This document shows, piece by piece, positions 1 through 9,955 of a stretch of DNA of 64,000 bases; within the stretch, counting starts at the first letter, position 1, and each line of letters begins with the position of its first letter. The position numbers were made by a program, and so were the translations under genes. The DNA is from Epiperipatus broadwayi (lineage: Eukaryota > Onychophora > Udeonychophora > Euonychophora > Peripatidae). A model generated the notes under the pieces. It searched no databases. It worked only from the letters and a program-made list of their open reading frames with translations, and had not been told where the DNA came from. The DNA lies in the NCBI GenBank assembly GCA_028023455.1, contig JAQFVV010012402.1:16368935-16432934 (forward strand). Reading direction: 5' to 3'.

Positions 1-1
1 T

Positions 2-823
2 TCAAAGTGGACAGAATATAGAGTAGTGAAAAACACCAGTACCGAAGAAACAATCACAAAACTGAAGGAGATTTTTGCTTTTCATGGGATTCCTGAAACA
101 ATCATGTCTGACAATGGTATCAGTTTCACATCCACTAAATTTGAAGAATTTCTCACAGAATGGGGAATTAAACACTTAGCCATGCCTCCATATCACTCGG
201 AGTCCAATGGTATTGCAGAAAAGGCAGTACAAACTTTGAAGCAAACATTATGGAAGGAAGGCACTGGAAATATACAAGACACCTTACATTCTGCCTTATT
301 ATATCAACATAGTACTCCATGTGCTACAGGCAAATCTCCTGCAGAATTAATTTTCGGATGGAAACTCCACACGAAACTATTGTTAATCCACCCAGAACAA
401 AACTCTACACACTACGAAAGCAATGCTGAAGATACGATTTACTCTGAGAGAGAAAAAGTCTGAGTTAGAGACATTATCAGGAAATACTGGGTGAAGGCCT
501 TCATAAAAGAAATTCTGTCAAAACAAATAATACTTGTAGAGACAGAAACTGGAAAAACAACGCGCAAGCACATAAATCATGTGAGACGTCGAGAAGAATT
601 AGTGCAAACCAGAAGTACTGCAGCACCACGCATTCCCAAAAGCAAAGATAAATCCGATGATCAAGAAACTGAAGGAGCCAACAAAACACCAGTAGAAGAG
701 AAGTACGATGACCAAGAGACCAACAAAATGCCAGTAGAAGAGAAAACATCTCCACGAAGATCTTCAAGAACAAGAAAAGAACCCACGTACTTAAAAGACT
801 ATGTAAGACTTCAGAAACAATAA
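2..823 (+). pseudogene. Ty3/gypsy retrotransposon pol, integrase C-terminal part (partial, one internal stop)
   Basis: One reading frame runs from the left edge to a stop at 821-823 and is broken only by a TGA at 461-463. It starts inside the integrase core: SKWTEY corresponds to the usual SKWPEV, the second catalytic Asp is in MSDNG, and the catalytic Glu is in ESNGIAE. SPAELIFGWKLHTKL is the conserved segment seen in K02A2.6-like Ty3/gypsy integrases. After the TGA the frame gives VRDIIRKYW, then KHINHVRRREE (integrase C-terminal beta-barrel region) and a basic RRSSRTRKEP tail typical of these polyproteins. Integrase inserts the cDNA into host DNA. The family normally has Trp at the TGA position (KVWVRDY), so the stop is probably a single TGG-to-TGA change. 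Protease, RT and RNase H lie outside the window. Family assignment is firm; activity of this copy is unlikely. Confidence 0.92.
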
Positions 824-850
824 TTTCTGAAGTGGTGGAGGTGCTATATA

Positions 851-1425
851 TGTGATAATACTTAATAAGTTTTGTTAAAATAAGTTATACATATATAATA
901 ATTAACGTTTTATTAAAATAAGTTTTATTAGATGAAATAGACAGGAATTTTGTAATTAAATTTGGTACGCTATTAAAGATAAGCGCTTCAGATTAGAAAT
1001 TAATTAAGCAGCTAGATTAAAAGTGCTGATTACTAAAAGTAGACAATAGGAGAATTAATTGGTTTCTAAAACATTCCTTAACAAGAAAAAAGAAGGAACA
1101 AAAAATAACTAAGCAGCACTTGCAGCGGGGAACTCATTGAATGCACACGAAAGTCAAGAGTTTTAACTTAGTAATGGAACAAACCCAGTGAACTCCACTA
1201 CTGAAGGTTAAAAAGTCGACCTATGAACTTTGCAGGCCACACTGGTCTATATTATGTTTTTTTGTATGCCTACATGGCCAGCATTCGTAAGTTAAACTTA
1301 ATTGTCTTATAACTATATATGTAATATTATTTATCCGACTGATAATTCTATTAAACTATTTGTCTAATCATTTGGTTTCTGTTGTCTAATTTACCAGATT
1401 CTTAAGCCGAGTGAGTGGCTGTACA
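851..1425 (+). repeat. probable 3' LTR of the gypsy element
   Basis: A purine-rich stretch (AGTGGTGGAGGTG, 829-841) immediately follows the pol stop, where the polypurine tract should be. A TGT start lies at 851 and a TACA end near 1422-1425, giving about 575 bp, a plausible LTR length. An ATTAAA signal lies within it. The 5' LTR is outside the window, so the ends cannot be confirmed by comparison. Confidence 0.42.
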
Positions 1426-2635
1426 CAGCAATACTGATCAATGTAAAACAACACCAGGACATGAGTTAGCAAAACTAATTAATCTATATGTAGAAATTAA
1501 AGGATTTAATCCTGCTAACAAGATCCATCCCTATTGCAAAAGAAGATGGTTTGGGCACCATATCAAAAGAGTATTAACTATGACAGAGTTTACTTGGAAA
1601 ACTAGCAAATCTATGGGAGATCTTTAAGACTTACAATACTATAAAATAACATTCTTCCAATATGCCTTGAGGGATAAATCAAATCTTACTCCACTAAATT
1701 ATATAATGATTCAATAATAATAAAAATGAGTACATGATAAATATAATAAGGATAAGCAAATTTTATACATATATACAAAAGAGTGCATTATATAGCACAT
1801 ATAAGATAAAACCTATTTATGGAATAAGCTTCATTATTTCTAAGTCATTGCACCTACAGTCTTATTTTAAAAAAATAATGGGTTTAATTGCACATTATAG
1901 ATAATTCATATTTATCCAGTTCTAAAATTGAGTTCTTGTTTTGGTGAAGTCCGATGCACACGAAAAGTGAATGAAGTTATGCTTTTAATGGTAATCTGTT
2001 ATTACATGCAAGTTATTAATTTTAAACATTTCTAGACTGCATATTGACACAATAAAGACAGCCATGTGAAAGCATTTCATGGAGGAATCACAATAGAGAT
2101 AGCCAGAAAGCATGATGAAGCTTGTGAAACAAATAAAAGAGAAGAAATAATAACTTTTGAAAAGACCGTTTTTTTATGTCATTCCAAATCCCTCTTCTTC
2201 TTTTACTTGACATTTTTTTATTAAAACTTTTACCCTTTAGTTCTAATTTTAGAAACATTTATAATTGCCATCTAGTAAGAAAATATATATTTTTTTGTTA
2301 TTTTGGTTCCAGGTCTAACTTTCTTGCCTGGATTTTATCAAATTATAGATACATTTTTAAATGCAATTAATTCATTCAATTTTATAAATATTTCTTACAA
2401 TCTTTACTTAAATTATTTTTTTTTACAATGAAGCATGTCATATTTCCCTATCACCATTAACATACCAAAGTATAATTAAAATTTTTTAAATAGATCTTGA
2501 TAACAATATATGTATTTAGCATTACCAATCTATTTTCGACATTTTATTTATTAATTAAATAAATTTTAGATACAAACAAAATAAAACTAGATATAAATAA
2601 AAAATCTACTATTCTATTACGAGGTGGAAAAATAC
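1426..2635. other. unassigned AT-rich sequence
   Basis: No gene recognised. A 70-codon open frame starting at 1415 matches no family I know and has no supporting features. Slightly less AT-rich patches near 1430-1630 and 2040-2150 could be old coding or repeat remnants. The rest is low-complexity AT sequence. Confidence 0.5.
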
Positions 2636-2817
2636 CGCCTCAGTATATATTTATTTTTTAAATCATTTGTTTCTTTGTCATTTCTTCTAATTTCACAAAA
2701 TCCAACAATAATCTATTTAATATTAGGCAATACATATCCAAATTTGCACAATCTTCCCTGATTTGAAATCATTTACAATGGTAGATAAGTAAGTAGAAAG
2801 TTATCATCAAATAGCAA
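2636..2817 (-). mobile_element. RTE-type LINE remnant (5' endonuclease region)
   Basis: The plus-strand text closely follows that of the younger LINE at about 61880-62050. It shares a run reading cttctaatttcacaaa, then cttccct before gaaatcattt and a final atcatcaaat in the same order and spacing. It corresponds to the start of the apurinic-type endonuclease domain, antisense to the window, and is heavily mutated and truncated on both sides. Confidence 0.75.
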
Positions 2818-3127
2818 TATGTGTTCATAAACAAGGAATTCTTCACTGCTTCTATTACCAGTGTTGTAACTTGGCTAAAAAGTCTGCAGACTCTGGGGAA
2901 TGAGATCATAATTGATTTTTATGTGTTATAATTTTAAGTTTAAAGCATAATCAGCACACAGACACCAATTCATTCTATTTTTAAGCAGTCTTAATCAATG
3001 CCTATGTAAGGATCATCATACATCCAAGAAAAAAGATCAGATTTTTTTTTCTAAACTCAGACATAAAAGCTAGTAAATTTACAACATGGACTGATGCTTG
3101 ACATGAGAATGAGCAACAACAACTTAT
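2818..3127. other. no recognisable feature
   Basis: AT-rich spacer between the RTE scrap and the first family A repeat. I see nothing to annotate. Confidence 0.5.
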
Positions 3128-3395
3128 GGATAGGTTTTAAGCCAATAAATATCACATGATCACCATTTCTTTTGCTTGTTTATAACTGTTAATAAAACAG
3201 GCAAAACTCTCTATACATATTGCCACTTAATGCAAGCCAGAGCAATCAATGGATGCCAGAAGGCTTGTGCATAAAATCACCATCTAGTGTCTACTTATCC
3301 AATATTCCCAGACTAGTTTCTGGCTTGTGGCCTTCATCAGTGAGGAGCCTTGGATCTGAGAGCACTGCACCTACATCTTAGAATCTAATGCAAGC
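3128..3395 (-). mobile_element. Family A hammerhead-bearing repeat, truncated copy
   Basis: This is one of about six copies of an interspersed repeat (others near 3.4-3.9, 9.5, 12.1, 22.7 and 53.1 kb). Reading the minus strand it runs from a GATCTAAGAT-like segment through the ribozyme, then a conserved block (ttatgcacaagccttctggc, catccattgattgctct) and gagagttttgcctg, then aataacagttataagcaag and atcatgtgat. It abuts a plus-strand copy, making a head-to-head pair. No ORF. Probably a non-autonomous PLE pseudo-LTR or retrozyme-like unit. Confidence 0.8.
3297..3355 (-). ncRNA. hammerhead ribozyme motif, family A copy 1
   Basis: Minus strand. Core CTGATGA (3334-3340) is followed by stem II GGC/GCC and then GAAAC. 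A very short stem III closes over CUAG, and the cleavage triplet is GTC (3311-3313). Stem I pairs TCCTCA with TGGGAA (one mismatch), then after an internal loop AUCC pairs with GGAU. The layout is a minimal type I hammerhead. Deviation: an A.A mismatch sits where the G10.1-C11.1 pair is expected. Confidence 0.68.
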
Positions 3396-3399
3396 CTTC

Positions 3400-3892
3400 T
3401 GAAATCCATTGATTGCTCTAGCTTGCACTGAGTGGCAATATGTATAGATAGTTTTGCCTGTTTTAATAACAGTTATAAGCAAGCATAAGAAATGGTGAGC
3501 ATGTGATGTTTATTGGCTTAAAACCAATCCTGCCTAATAGGATAGTGATGGCTATGGTTATTAAAGAACCAAAGACACCAAATTGTATATAAGTACTGAA
3601 CTGAGTTCAGACCTATGCTAATGGGCTTGGATTGAAAATATTATAGGCATTTCAATTTAAGACTCTTAGTTTTATAGTTAAGTAGAGATAAAAGGTGGCT
3701 GCTGGAGGGTTACATTAGATCCTAAGATCCAGGACTTCTCACTGACTAAGGCCACAAGCCAGAAACTAGTCTGGGAATATTGGATGAGTAGGCACTAGAT
3801 GGGGATTTTATGCACAAGCTTTCTGGCATCCATTGGTTGCTCTGGTTTGCACTGAGTGGCAATATGTATAGAGAGTTTTGCCTGTTTTTTTT
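3400..3892 (+). mobile_element. Family A repeat, slightly more than one unit
   Basis: The block CATCCATTGATTGCTCT occurs near 3404 and again near 3828, so the tandem period is about 424 bp. The same tail (gagttttgcctg) occurs after each. Between them lie caaagacacca, a tgaactgagttcagac palindrome and the ribozyme. The copy ends in a poly-T run near 3885-3893. This is the longest family A copy here and shows that the element existed as a tandem, as expected for RNA processed by a ribozyme. Confidence 0.82.
3727..3785 (+). ncRNA. hammerhead ribozyme motif, family A copy 2 (core mutated)
   Basis: Same architecture as the other family A motifs, but the core reads CTGACTA (G8 changed) at 3742-3748, so it should be inactive. 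GAAAC follows at 3762 and GTC at 3769-3771. Stem I here is TTCTCA with TGGGAA: relative to other copies C-G became U-A on both strands, a compensatory change that supports the fold. Confidence 0.62.
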
Positions 3893-6156
3893 TTTATGGA
3901 TAAATTATTAGAAATGTATCTTGCTTCATTCTTTTAGGCAAATTATTTTTGGGTAGCCACATTCACATGTGTATATTTATAAATTCAGTGTGAGGACGTT
4001 TTTACCCTTCTTAACAATTTTCAAAATTTCTCAATAGTCAACCAATTGTCTCTTTCAAAAAATGATTTATACTTTTTTTGACTTAAATAAAGAGTCATAT
4101 ATTTTTATAGATAATGGATTTCAGGAATAGTATTTGATGTATTTTTCTATCATTCCAATGAACAGAACTTTAAATTCTGGCTGGGTCAAATTGAAAATTT
4201 TGTACATTTCAACCAAACTTTTGATTATTTTCTAGCTAATAATTTTCTTGGCCATCTATCTAACTATTTTTAGATGAAATAAAAAATGAAATCTTAGTAT
4301 AATTTGGTGTATTTAGAGTATTTTCTCTTTTGCTTCTTTTCTTTGAGCTGGAAGGGGAGTAGTGCAGATATTTCTGCTCTGTAGTGGACTATTTAAAAAA
4401 TATTTTACTTTATCTTATTTTTTTATACATAGCAATGCAATAAAAATATAATTTTATTTATTTTTGTTAATTGTAACAGAGATGAAAATAATAATTTGTA
4501 AAATAATTTAAATTAAAAAAATACTGTCTTAATGCTCATATTTTAATGCAATCTTTTTCTATTCATACTCACTAGTATTTTTTATCAGATTTTTGATATC
4601 AAATTCAAGATAATTAATCCATAGATGATATTTTTTTGGATGCTTATTAATTTTTTTTTAAATTTTATTAGCTTTAAAATTATTAATAGCATCATAATCA
4701 TCTTTAATGAGTATCTGTTTGCAGCAAGAATAACATCTAATTTATCTAATTCATAATTTTTCTTTACTAGAAAACTTATCATCTAGTAATCTTTATGCAT
4801 CTCTTTCTAGATTATATCCAACCATTTGGATCCAGTTTAAAACTTTAGTTGTCTTTGTCATATGCCGCTTTGCCTTCAAATAATGGGCTAGTCCAGATTC
4901 CATCTTATCTAAATCTGATTGAGCATTCATCACTATAAACCTATGTATATATAGATAGATAATGCATAGCCAATGGCAAGACTGAGCCAATACATGGTGA
5001 TGTTCCAAATAAGGATGGAAATCTTTCAATAAAGTCTTTTTGAAGGTACAGTCAGAGAGAACTACTATCAACCTAAATGATAGTAGACATGGTCTGCAAA
5101 GAACTAATGTCATACCTGAACAGCAGTATACATGCTATCCAGAGAACTACTATCAAACCAAAGCTTCTCCAGAGAACTACTGTCAAACCTGACATACAGA
5201 AATGCATGTTCTTCAGACAATAGCTATCAAAGCTAAATGGTTGATGCAATGAGGCAAATCTACTTTTATGTCTGGAAGCTGCTAGAACAAAATATTGGCA
5301 TGAGGAAAGCTGACATAGTTCAGTCAGAATTGTCACCATACCTACTCATGAGGCAGGCTGCCAAGATACAGATGGAAGTGTTAGGGGAATATATAAGGGC
5401 ATGTGCAATCCCTTCTTTTGTAATTCATCTCAGAATTAGAAGTTATACTTTGCCAACAGTAGCAGACAGAGTATAGCCATTGTAAATCTATTGTAAATAT
5501 GAATGTATATTTTTTATCACATTCTATAATAAATATAATATTAGAAACATATTTATATGAGTCTGAGACTATTAAATTACATATACAATACAGACTAAAC
5601 ATAATAGTCTATTATCATATTTTATTTAAATATGTTCAGTTTAACTTTATTTAAGCATAGATGTTAGTGATATGCTGAGTGTTCTTTTATTCATGTATTT
5701 TGCTTTTTTTTTTTTATTTCTACATATATCTTTACACTTTGCTTTTTGATTTATAATCTCTATATTGCTTTTTTATTAAGTATCCAATTCTAAGCTCAAT
5801 AAATGGTGATAGAACACATAAGCAAGTAAATGTAAATGTTTTAATAAATTTTTAAATCAGTAGTAATAATAATATATTGGTATTTGGAAAGTAAAGATTT
5901 ATTCACAGAAAAAAAAAAAACAAACAAACAATTAATCAAAAGGCAAATATATTAAAGCTTTGGTATTTGAACTATGGAATATTTTGAACTTTTTTTTGCC
6001 TGTTATTCATTCAAAACTATAGGCGGACTTTTGACTTTCAACATTCTATTTTCATACAATTCACTACTTCATACAAGGGCAATAGAAAAAGACATAGCAT
6101 ATTACAGAACTTTTTATTAAGAAAAGAAAAAGAAGAGGGTACTTACGGATTATCCC
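3893..6156. other. unassigned AT-rich sequence
   Basis: No gene or known element recognised. Near 5050-5240 a short motif (agagaactactatcaa) occurs three or four times as imperfect direct repeats in a slightly richer patch. Open frames of 65-106 codons here have no family features and are interleaved on both strands. Poly-A/T runs are frequent. Confidence 0.5.
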
Positions 6157-6926
6157 GCCATGAAGATTGATTATGGATAATTCCAGACAATAAAATTCAT
6201 TATATATATATATCTCACAAGAATGCAATACTTATATATATATATTAAAAATTACACTTACTATCAGATTATTTTTTTAAAAAAAAAATCCTCGTCAAGC
6301 GTTGTTAGCTTAGAGGTCATCGCAGCCGCTTTCAAGCAAGTAGTTTGTTGCAGACGGTTGTGGGTTCGCGTCCCGGCCGATGCTATGACATATGGAAAAT
6401 ATATATATATAATCCTATCTATTAATTAATAAAAAAAAGTAAATAAATTGACATTTAATTATTTATAATACTTTTGTCTTTCAATTATTGCTAGGAAAAC
6501 AATCCCCCTATCCCCCCCCCCCCTTTTTTAAAAAAAATATTAAAACTTAATCCCCTTGCCACCTTTTCTCATTTTCCTATAAATTTAATAAAAAGTTGTA
6601 AGAAAAAAAATATTTTTAAATTTATATTTATAGAAAATGAGAAATGGTGGATGAAGGGGATTAGGTTTTAATGTTTAAAAAAAAAAGGAATTTTTTAATT
6701 ATTATTTTCCAAGCCGTAATTGAAAGACAAAAGTGTTATAAGCAATTAAATGTTAATATATTTATTTTTTTATTAATAAATTAATTAATGGGCAGAATTA
6801 CATATTTTTAAAAAATCTGATAGTAAGTGTAATTTTTAATATATATATATAATTATTGCACTAATGTGATGTGTATATATAATGAATTTTATTGTCGGGA
6901 ATTATGTGTAATCAACCTTGGTATCC
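6157..6926. repeat. large fold-back (inverted-repeat) element interrupted by a SINE
   Basis: Left arm 6157-6603 and right arm 6604-6926 are reverse complements with few mismatches. Shared pieces include acaataaaattcattatat, attaaaaattacacttacta, acttttgtctttcaatta, aatcccctt and ctcattttc. The arms meet near 6604 with almost no loop. The right arm lacks the roughly 120 bp SINE present in the left arm. No coding potential. It may be a fold-back MITE or a palindromic duplication. Confidence 0.82.
6286..6404 (+). mobile_element. tRNA-derived SINE
   Basis: The sequence contains an A-box-like TTAGCTTAGAGG and a B box GGTTCGCGTCC, then a short conserved 3' part GGCCGATGCTATGACA and an A/T-rich tail. 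The 5' GCGTTG and 3' CGATGC can still pair as an acceptor stem. Two relatives lie near 21.7 and 32.9 kb. It is absent from the opposite arm of the surrounding fold-back, which serves as an empty site and shows a later insertion. Reverse transcription would depend on a LINE. Confidence 0.82.
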
Positions 6927-8132
6927 AGACTAATCTCTAAATACCAAGAAGAATACATTTCAGCTATCTCTGGATAAATTTATAAAGAAAACACCTGTTA
7001 CTAATCAATAAGGTATTAAGTTTCTTGGATGATTTTAAGATAGATTTGTAACTAAATAATGTAAAAGAAAGAATAATAAAATATAGCAGTGAGAGATATC
7101 CTTGAAAATGACTGTATGAGAAAAAAACAGTTGAAACGTTGGAGTTTTGTATTATATAAATGTATATATATGTTCGTATTGAGATAAAAAAATAAAGTTT
7201 TTGAAAAGAAAAAGGATTTTTTATTTGTTGGTGTTATTATATATATATTCTAATACACCTCATTAAAAAATAAATATTTTAAAAACCTTTTATTTTTCTT
7301 ATATTGCTCTACTTTTGAACATTTCAACTTTCATATATGTTTCAGGAACCAATTAAGTACGATGTATTAAAATTGTTCATGTTACAATAAATAATTCATT
7401 TATTTATTAATTAATAAATATTATTTATTTAAATAATATTTATCAGTCAATATATGATTTATCATTTTTTCATTTACAAATAAATCAAAGTTGAGTTTAA
7501 CAAGCAATCTTCTACTTATAGGAGAATTATTTACTCAGTAACTTATGTAAATCATATGCTAAAAATATAGAAGTCATTTATATTTTTTCATTTATAAATA
7601 TTACTTATCTTTTTTATAAATATTATTTACTCATTTATAAATAAACAATAGAACAAACTTCATTACTTTTGCTATGATTTGGTTGCAGATCTCACTATGC
7701 AATAATATGTAATGTATTTTATGTTTTCTAATAGTAGTTAAATATACTAGAATCCCAGAGCCTTATGATGTACAATATCCCAATGACTAATGATTGGTTC
7801 CCTCTTCAAGTTTATCCAGCTCCATCTATGAATAATGAATTACAACATAAAGTACAACAAATTATTTTATATCTTTATCTCACAATGGAACAATGCACAT
7901 TACTGCAACATTTGAAATGATTTAAACTGTATATGGTAGTAAAATCAAGAGTTGCAAGATTGTTTTCAAATGGTTTGTAAGATTTTATATAGTAAGAACA
8001 TCGAATGTGATCTGTGAAAATATAAAATATACTAGATAGCTCATGTTGTAACTTGGGATTCAGATTTACTAGAACCTAAAAATTATTAGTGTGAATATCT
8101 AAACCATGTTACTACATAGCTCACACATTAAT
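6927..8132. other. unassigned AT-rich sequence with one ribozyme-like tail
   Basis: No gene. Near 7100-7140 a short hairpin (GACTGT then ACAGTT) is followed directly by GAAACGTTGG and then an AATAAAG signal near 7190. This resembles the 3' region of some PLE-type repeats, but the CTGANGA box is not intact. Around 7390-7440 there is a simple TTTATT/AATAAA palindrome. Confidence 0.4.
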
Positions 8133-8139
8133 TCAGGGA

Positions 8140-8330
8140 TGATACTCAGAGCCGGCGCTGGGTACTAGGCGCCCGCATGCAAATTTGATTTTGGTGCCCC
8201 TGTCAGGGATGACGCCTTCTTTTTCAGATGCTAATCTCTCAGTGATGGCGCCTCCTTCTGCCAGCGCCCGCATGCCTAGCATGCGTTGCATGCCCGCTTC
8301 CGCCGGCCCTGATGATACTGCAGGTAGATT
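8140..8330. other. GC-rich island, unknown origin
   Basis: An abrupt island of GC-rich, CpG-containing sequence in AT-rich surroundings. It contains GCCGGCGCTGGG, two CGCCCGCATGC copies and overlapping palindromes (GCATGCCTAGCATGC, then GCATGCGTTGCATGC). Open frames exist on both strands (minus to 8423), but neither has recognisable domains and the openness may just reflect composition. It is probably the end fragment of a GC-rich transposable element. Confidence 0.5.
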
Positions 8331-9496
8331 GGAAAGAGAACCAGTCACCTTTTCACTGAATCGTATGTTGTATCTATCATACATATTACCTATGTTCAAA
8401 CAAGGCGTATGATTTTTTTTCAAGTAACCAAATCTTAGTCAACTTACTTAATCATACAGGGATAACTTATAATTGGGTCTCTACCTTATTTTTTTTCTAA
8501 TGGATACATTCAAATCCTCTCAATTAACAGCAAGTGTGCTTGATGAATACTGCCTTTTTTTTCACTCTTCCCAGTGGCTGTTATTGGAGATACCTTTGGC
8601 CTGCTGTGAGATATTTAAATGAATCAATTTATTTACCTTTTACATGTATTTACAAGCAAAGGTAAAACAATCTGACTTAAATTTGAATTCAGATTGTAGG
8701 CATGACACGTGGATGTATTACACTTATATCATGAGGCTATTTACTATTATAGCAGTTTGACTTTCATTAACCAAATTTATAAATACTTATATATTTTAAC
8801 ATATCTGAAGCTTCTAAAATTATCATTGATATACTTTAGATTACATATAGAATACTGATATTTTTTAAAATATTTTCTTATTTTGTAGGACCTGCAGAGA
8901 GAAGATGTCATTATCTACAGATGTTCGAATTTTAAATTTTAAAAAGAATATTTAATCACTGGAGGAAGCTTTCTGGAATATTGAAATGGACTTCTATTAA
9001 AATGAATTCAAAAAGTAAAATTAACATCTCATTAATTCAAAAGACTGTTTTAAAAATACATGTAACCAAAACAAATGTATGAACAAATTAGTCTTTAAAA
9101 AAAAAAACAATTAAAATTTTAGATATATTTAATATTTCTTATTTATAAAGTGTATAGGCCAAACTATATTATTTAAATGTGTGGATAAAATACTTATATT
9201 GAATATTTATATGCTTTTTAATAAAAGTACAAAATATTTGAAACTGTAAACATTTGTCTCTAATTTTTTTTTTTTAAAATACCATCTACCACAGATCAGA
9301 TTGGTCAAAAAACAATTGTATTATTTTACTTTTTATTTTATTTATTTATCCCTATAGTTAAAAATTTACATACATTCAGAACTATGATATATATATATAT
9401 GTAGACAAATACCACGTAAGGTTAATGGACAAATATGCGCAATGCAATCAAAATATGCAAATTTATTGCAACCACTTTAAACTTATTTTGTTTATT
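8331..9496. other. unassigned AT-rich sequence
   Basis: I see no gene, RNA or clear repeat. A short (AT)n tract lies near 9388-9402. Confidence 0.5.
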
Positions 9497-9955
9497 AACA
9501 ATTATATGCTAGTATAAGTGATAGTGATCATGTGATGTTTAGTGGTTTAACACCAATCCTTCCTAATAGGATAGTGGTGGCTATGGTTGTTAAAGAGCCA
9601 AAGACACCAAAATGTATGGGTGCTGAACTGAGTTCAGACCCATATGACCATATAAGCTATTGAGCTTAGATTGAAAATATTATTGTGTTTTCAATTTCAT
9701 TCTCATGGTTTTGTAGTTAAGTATAGTTAAAAGGTGGCTGCTGGATGGTTGCATTCGATCCTAAGATCTAGGTGTAGTGCTCTCAGATCCAAGGCTCCTC
9801 GCTGACGAAGGCCACAAGCCAGAAACTAGTCTGGGGATATTGGATGAGTAAGCACTAGATAGGAATCTTATGCACAAGCCTTCTGGCATCCATTGATTAC
9901 TCTGGTTGGCCCTGGGTGGCACTACTGTATGGAGAGTTTTGCCTTGTTTATTAAA
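9497..9955 (+). mobile_element. Family A repeat, nearly one full unit
   Basis: It matches the 3.4-3.9 kb copy along its length. Shared blocks are gtgatcatgtgatgttt, aatcc..cctaataggatag, caaagacaccaaaatgta, the tgaactgagttcaga palindrome, aaaaggtggctgctgga, the ribozyme, and the closing catccattgattactctgg and ggagagttttgcctt. No ORF. This copy gives the clearest single-unit boundaries. Confidence 0.82.
9787..9845 (+). ncRNA. hammerhead ribozyme motif, family A copy 3
   Basis: Core CTGACGA (9802-9808), stem II GGC/GCC, GAAAC, short stem III and GTC cleavage triplet (9829-9831). Stem I is TCCTCG with TGGGGA (with a G.U pair next to the core), an internal loop, then ATCC (9787-9790) with GGAT (9842-9845). 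All core bases agree with the hammerhead consensus except the A.A at the base of stem II. Confidence 0.72.

Noticed and set aside
8133-8423. 96-codon minus and 75-codon plus frames in the GC-rich island
   Set aside because: Openness on both strands is expected from composition; no domain recognised.
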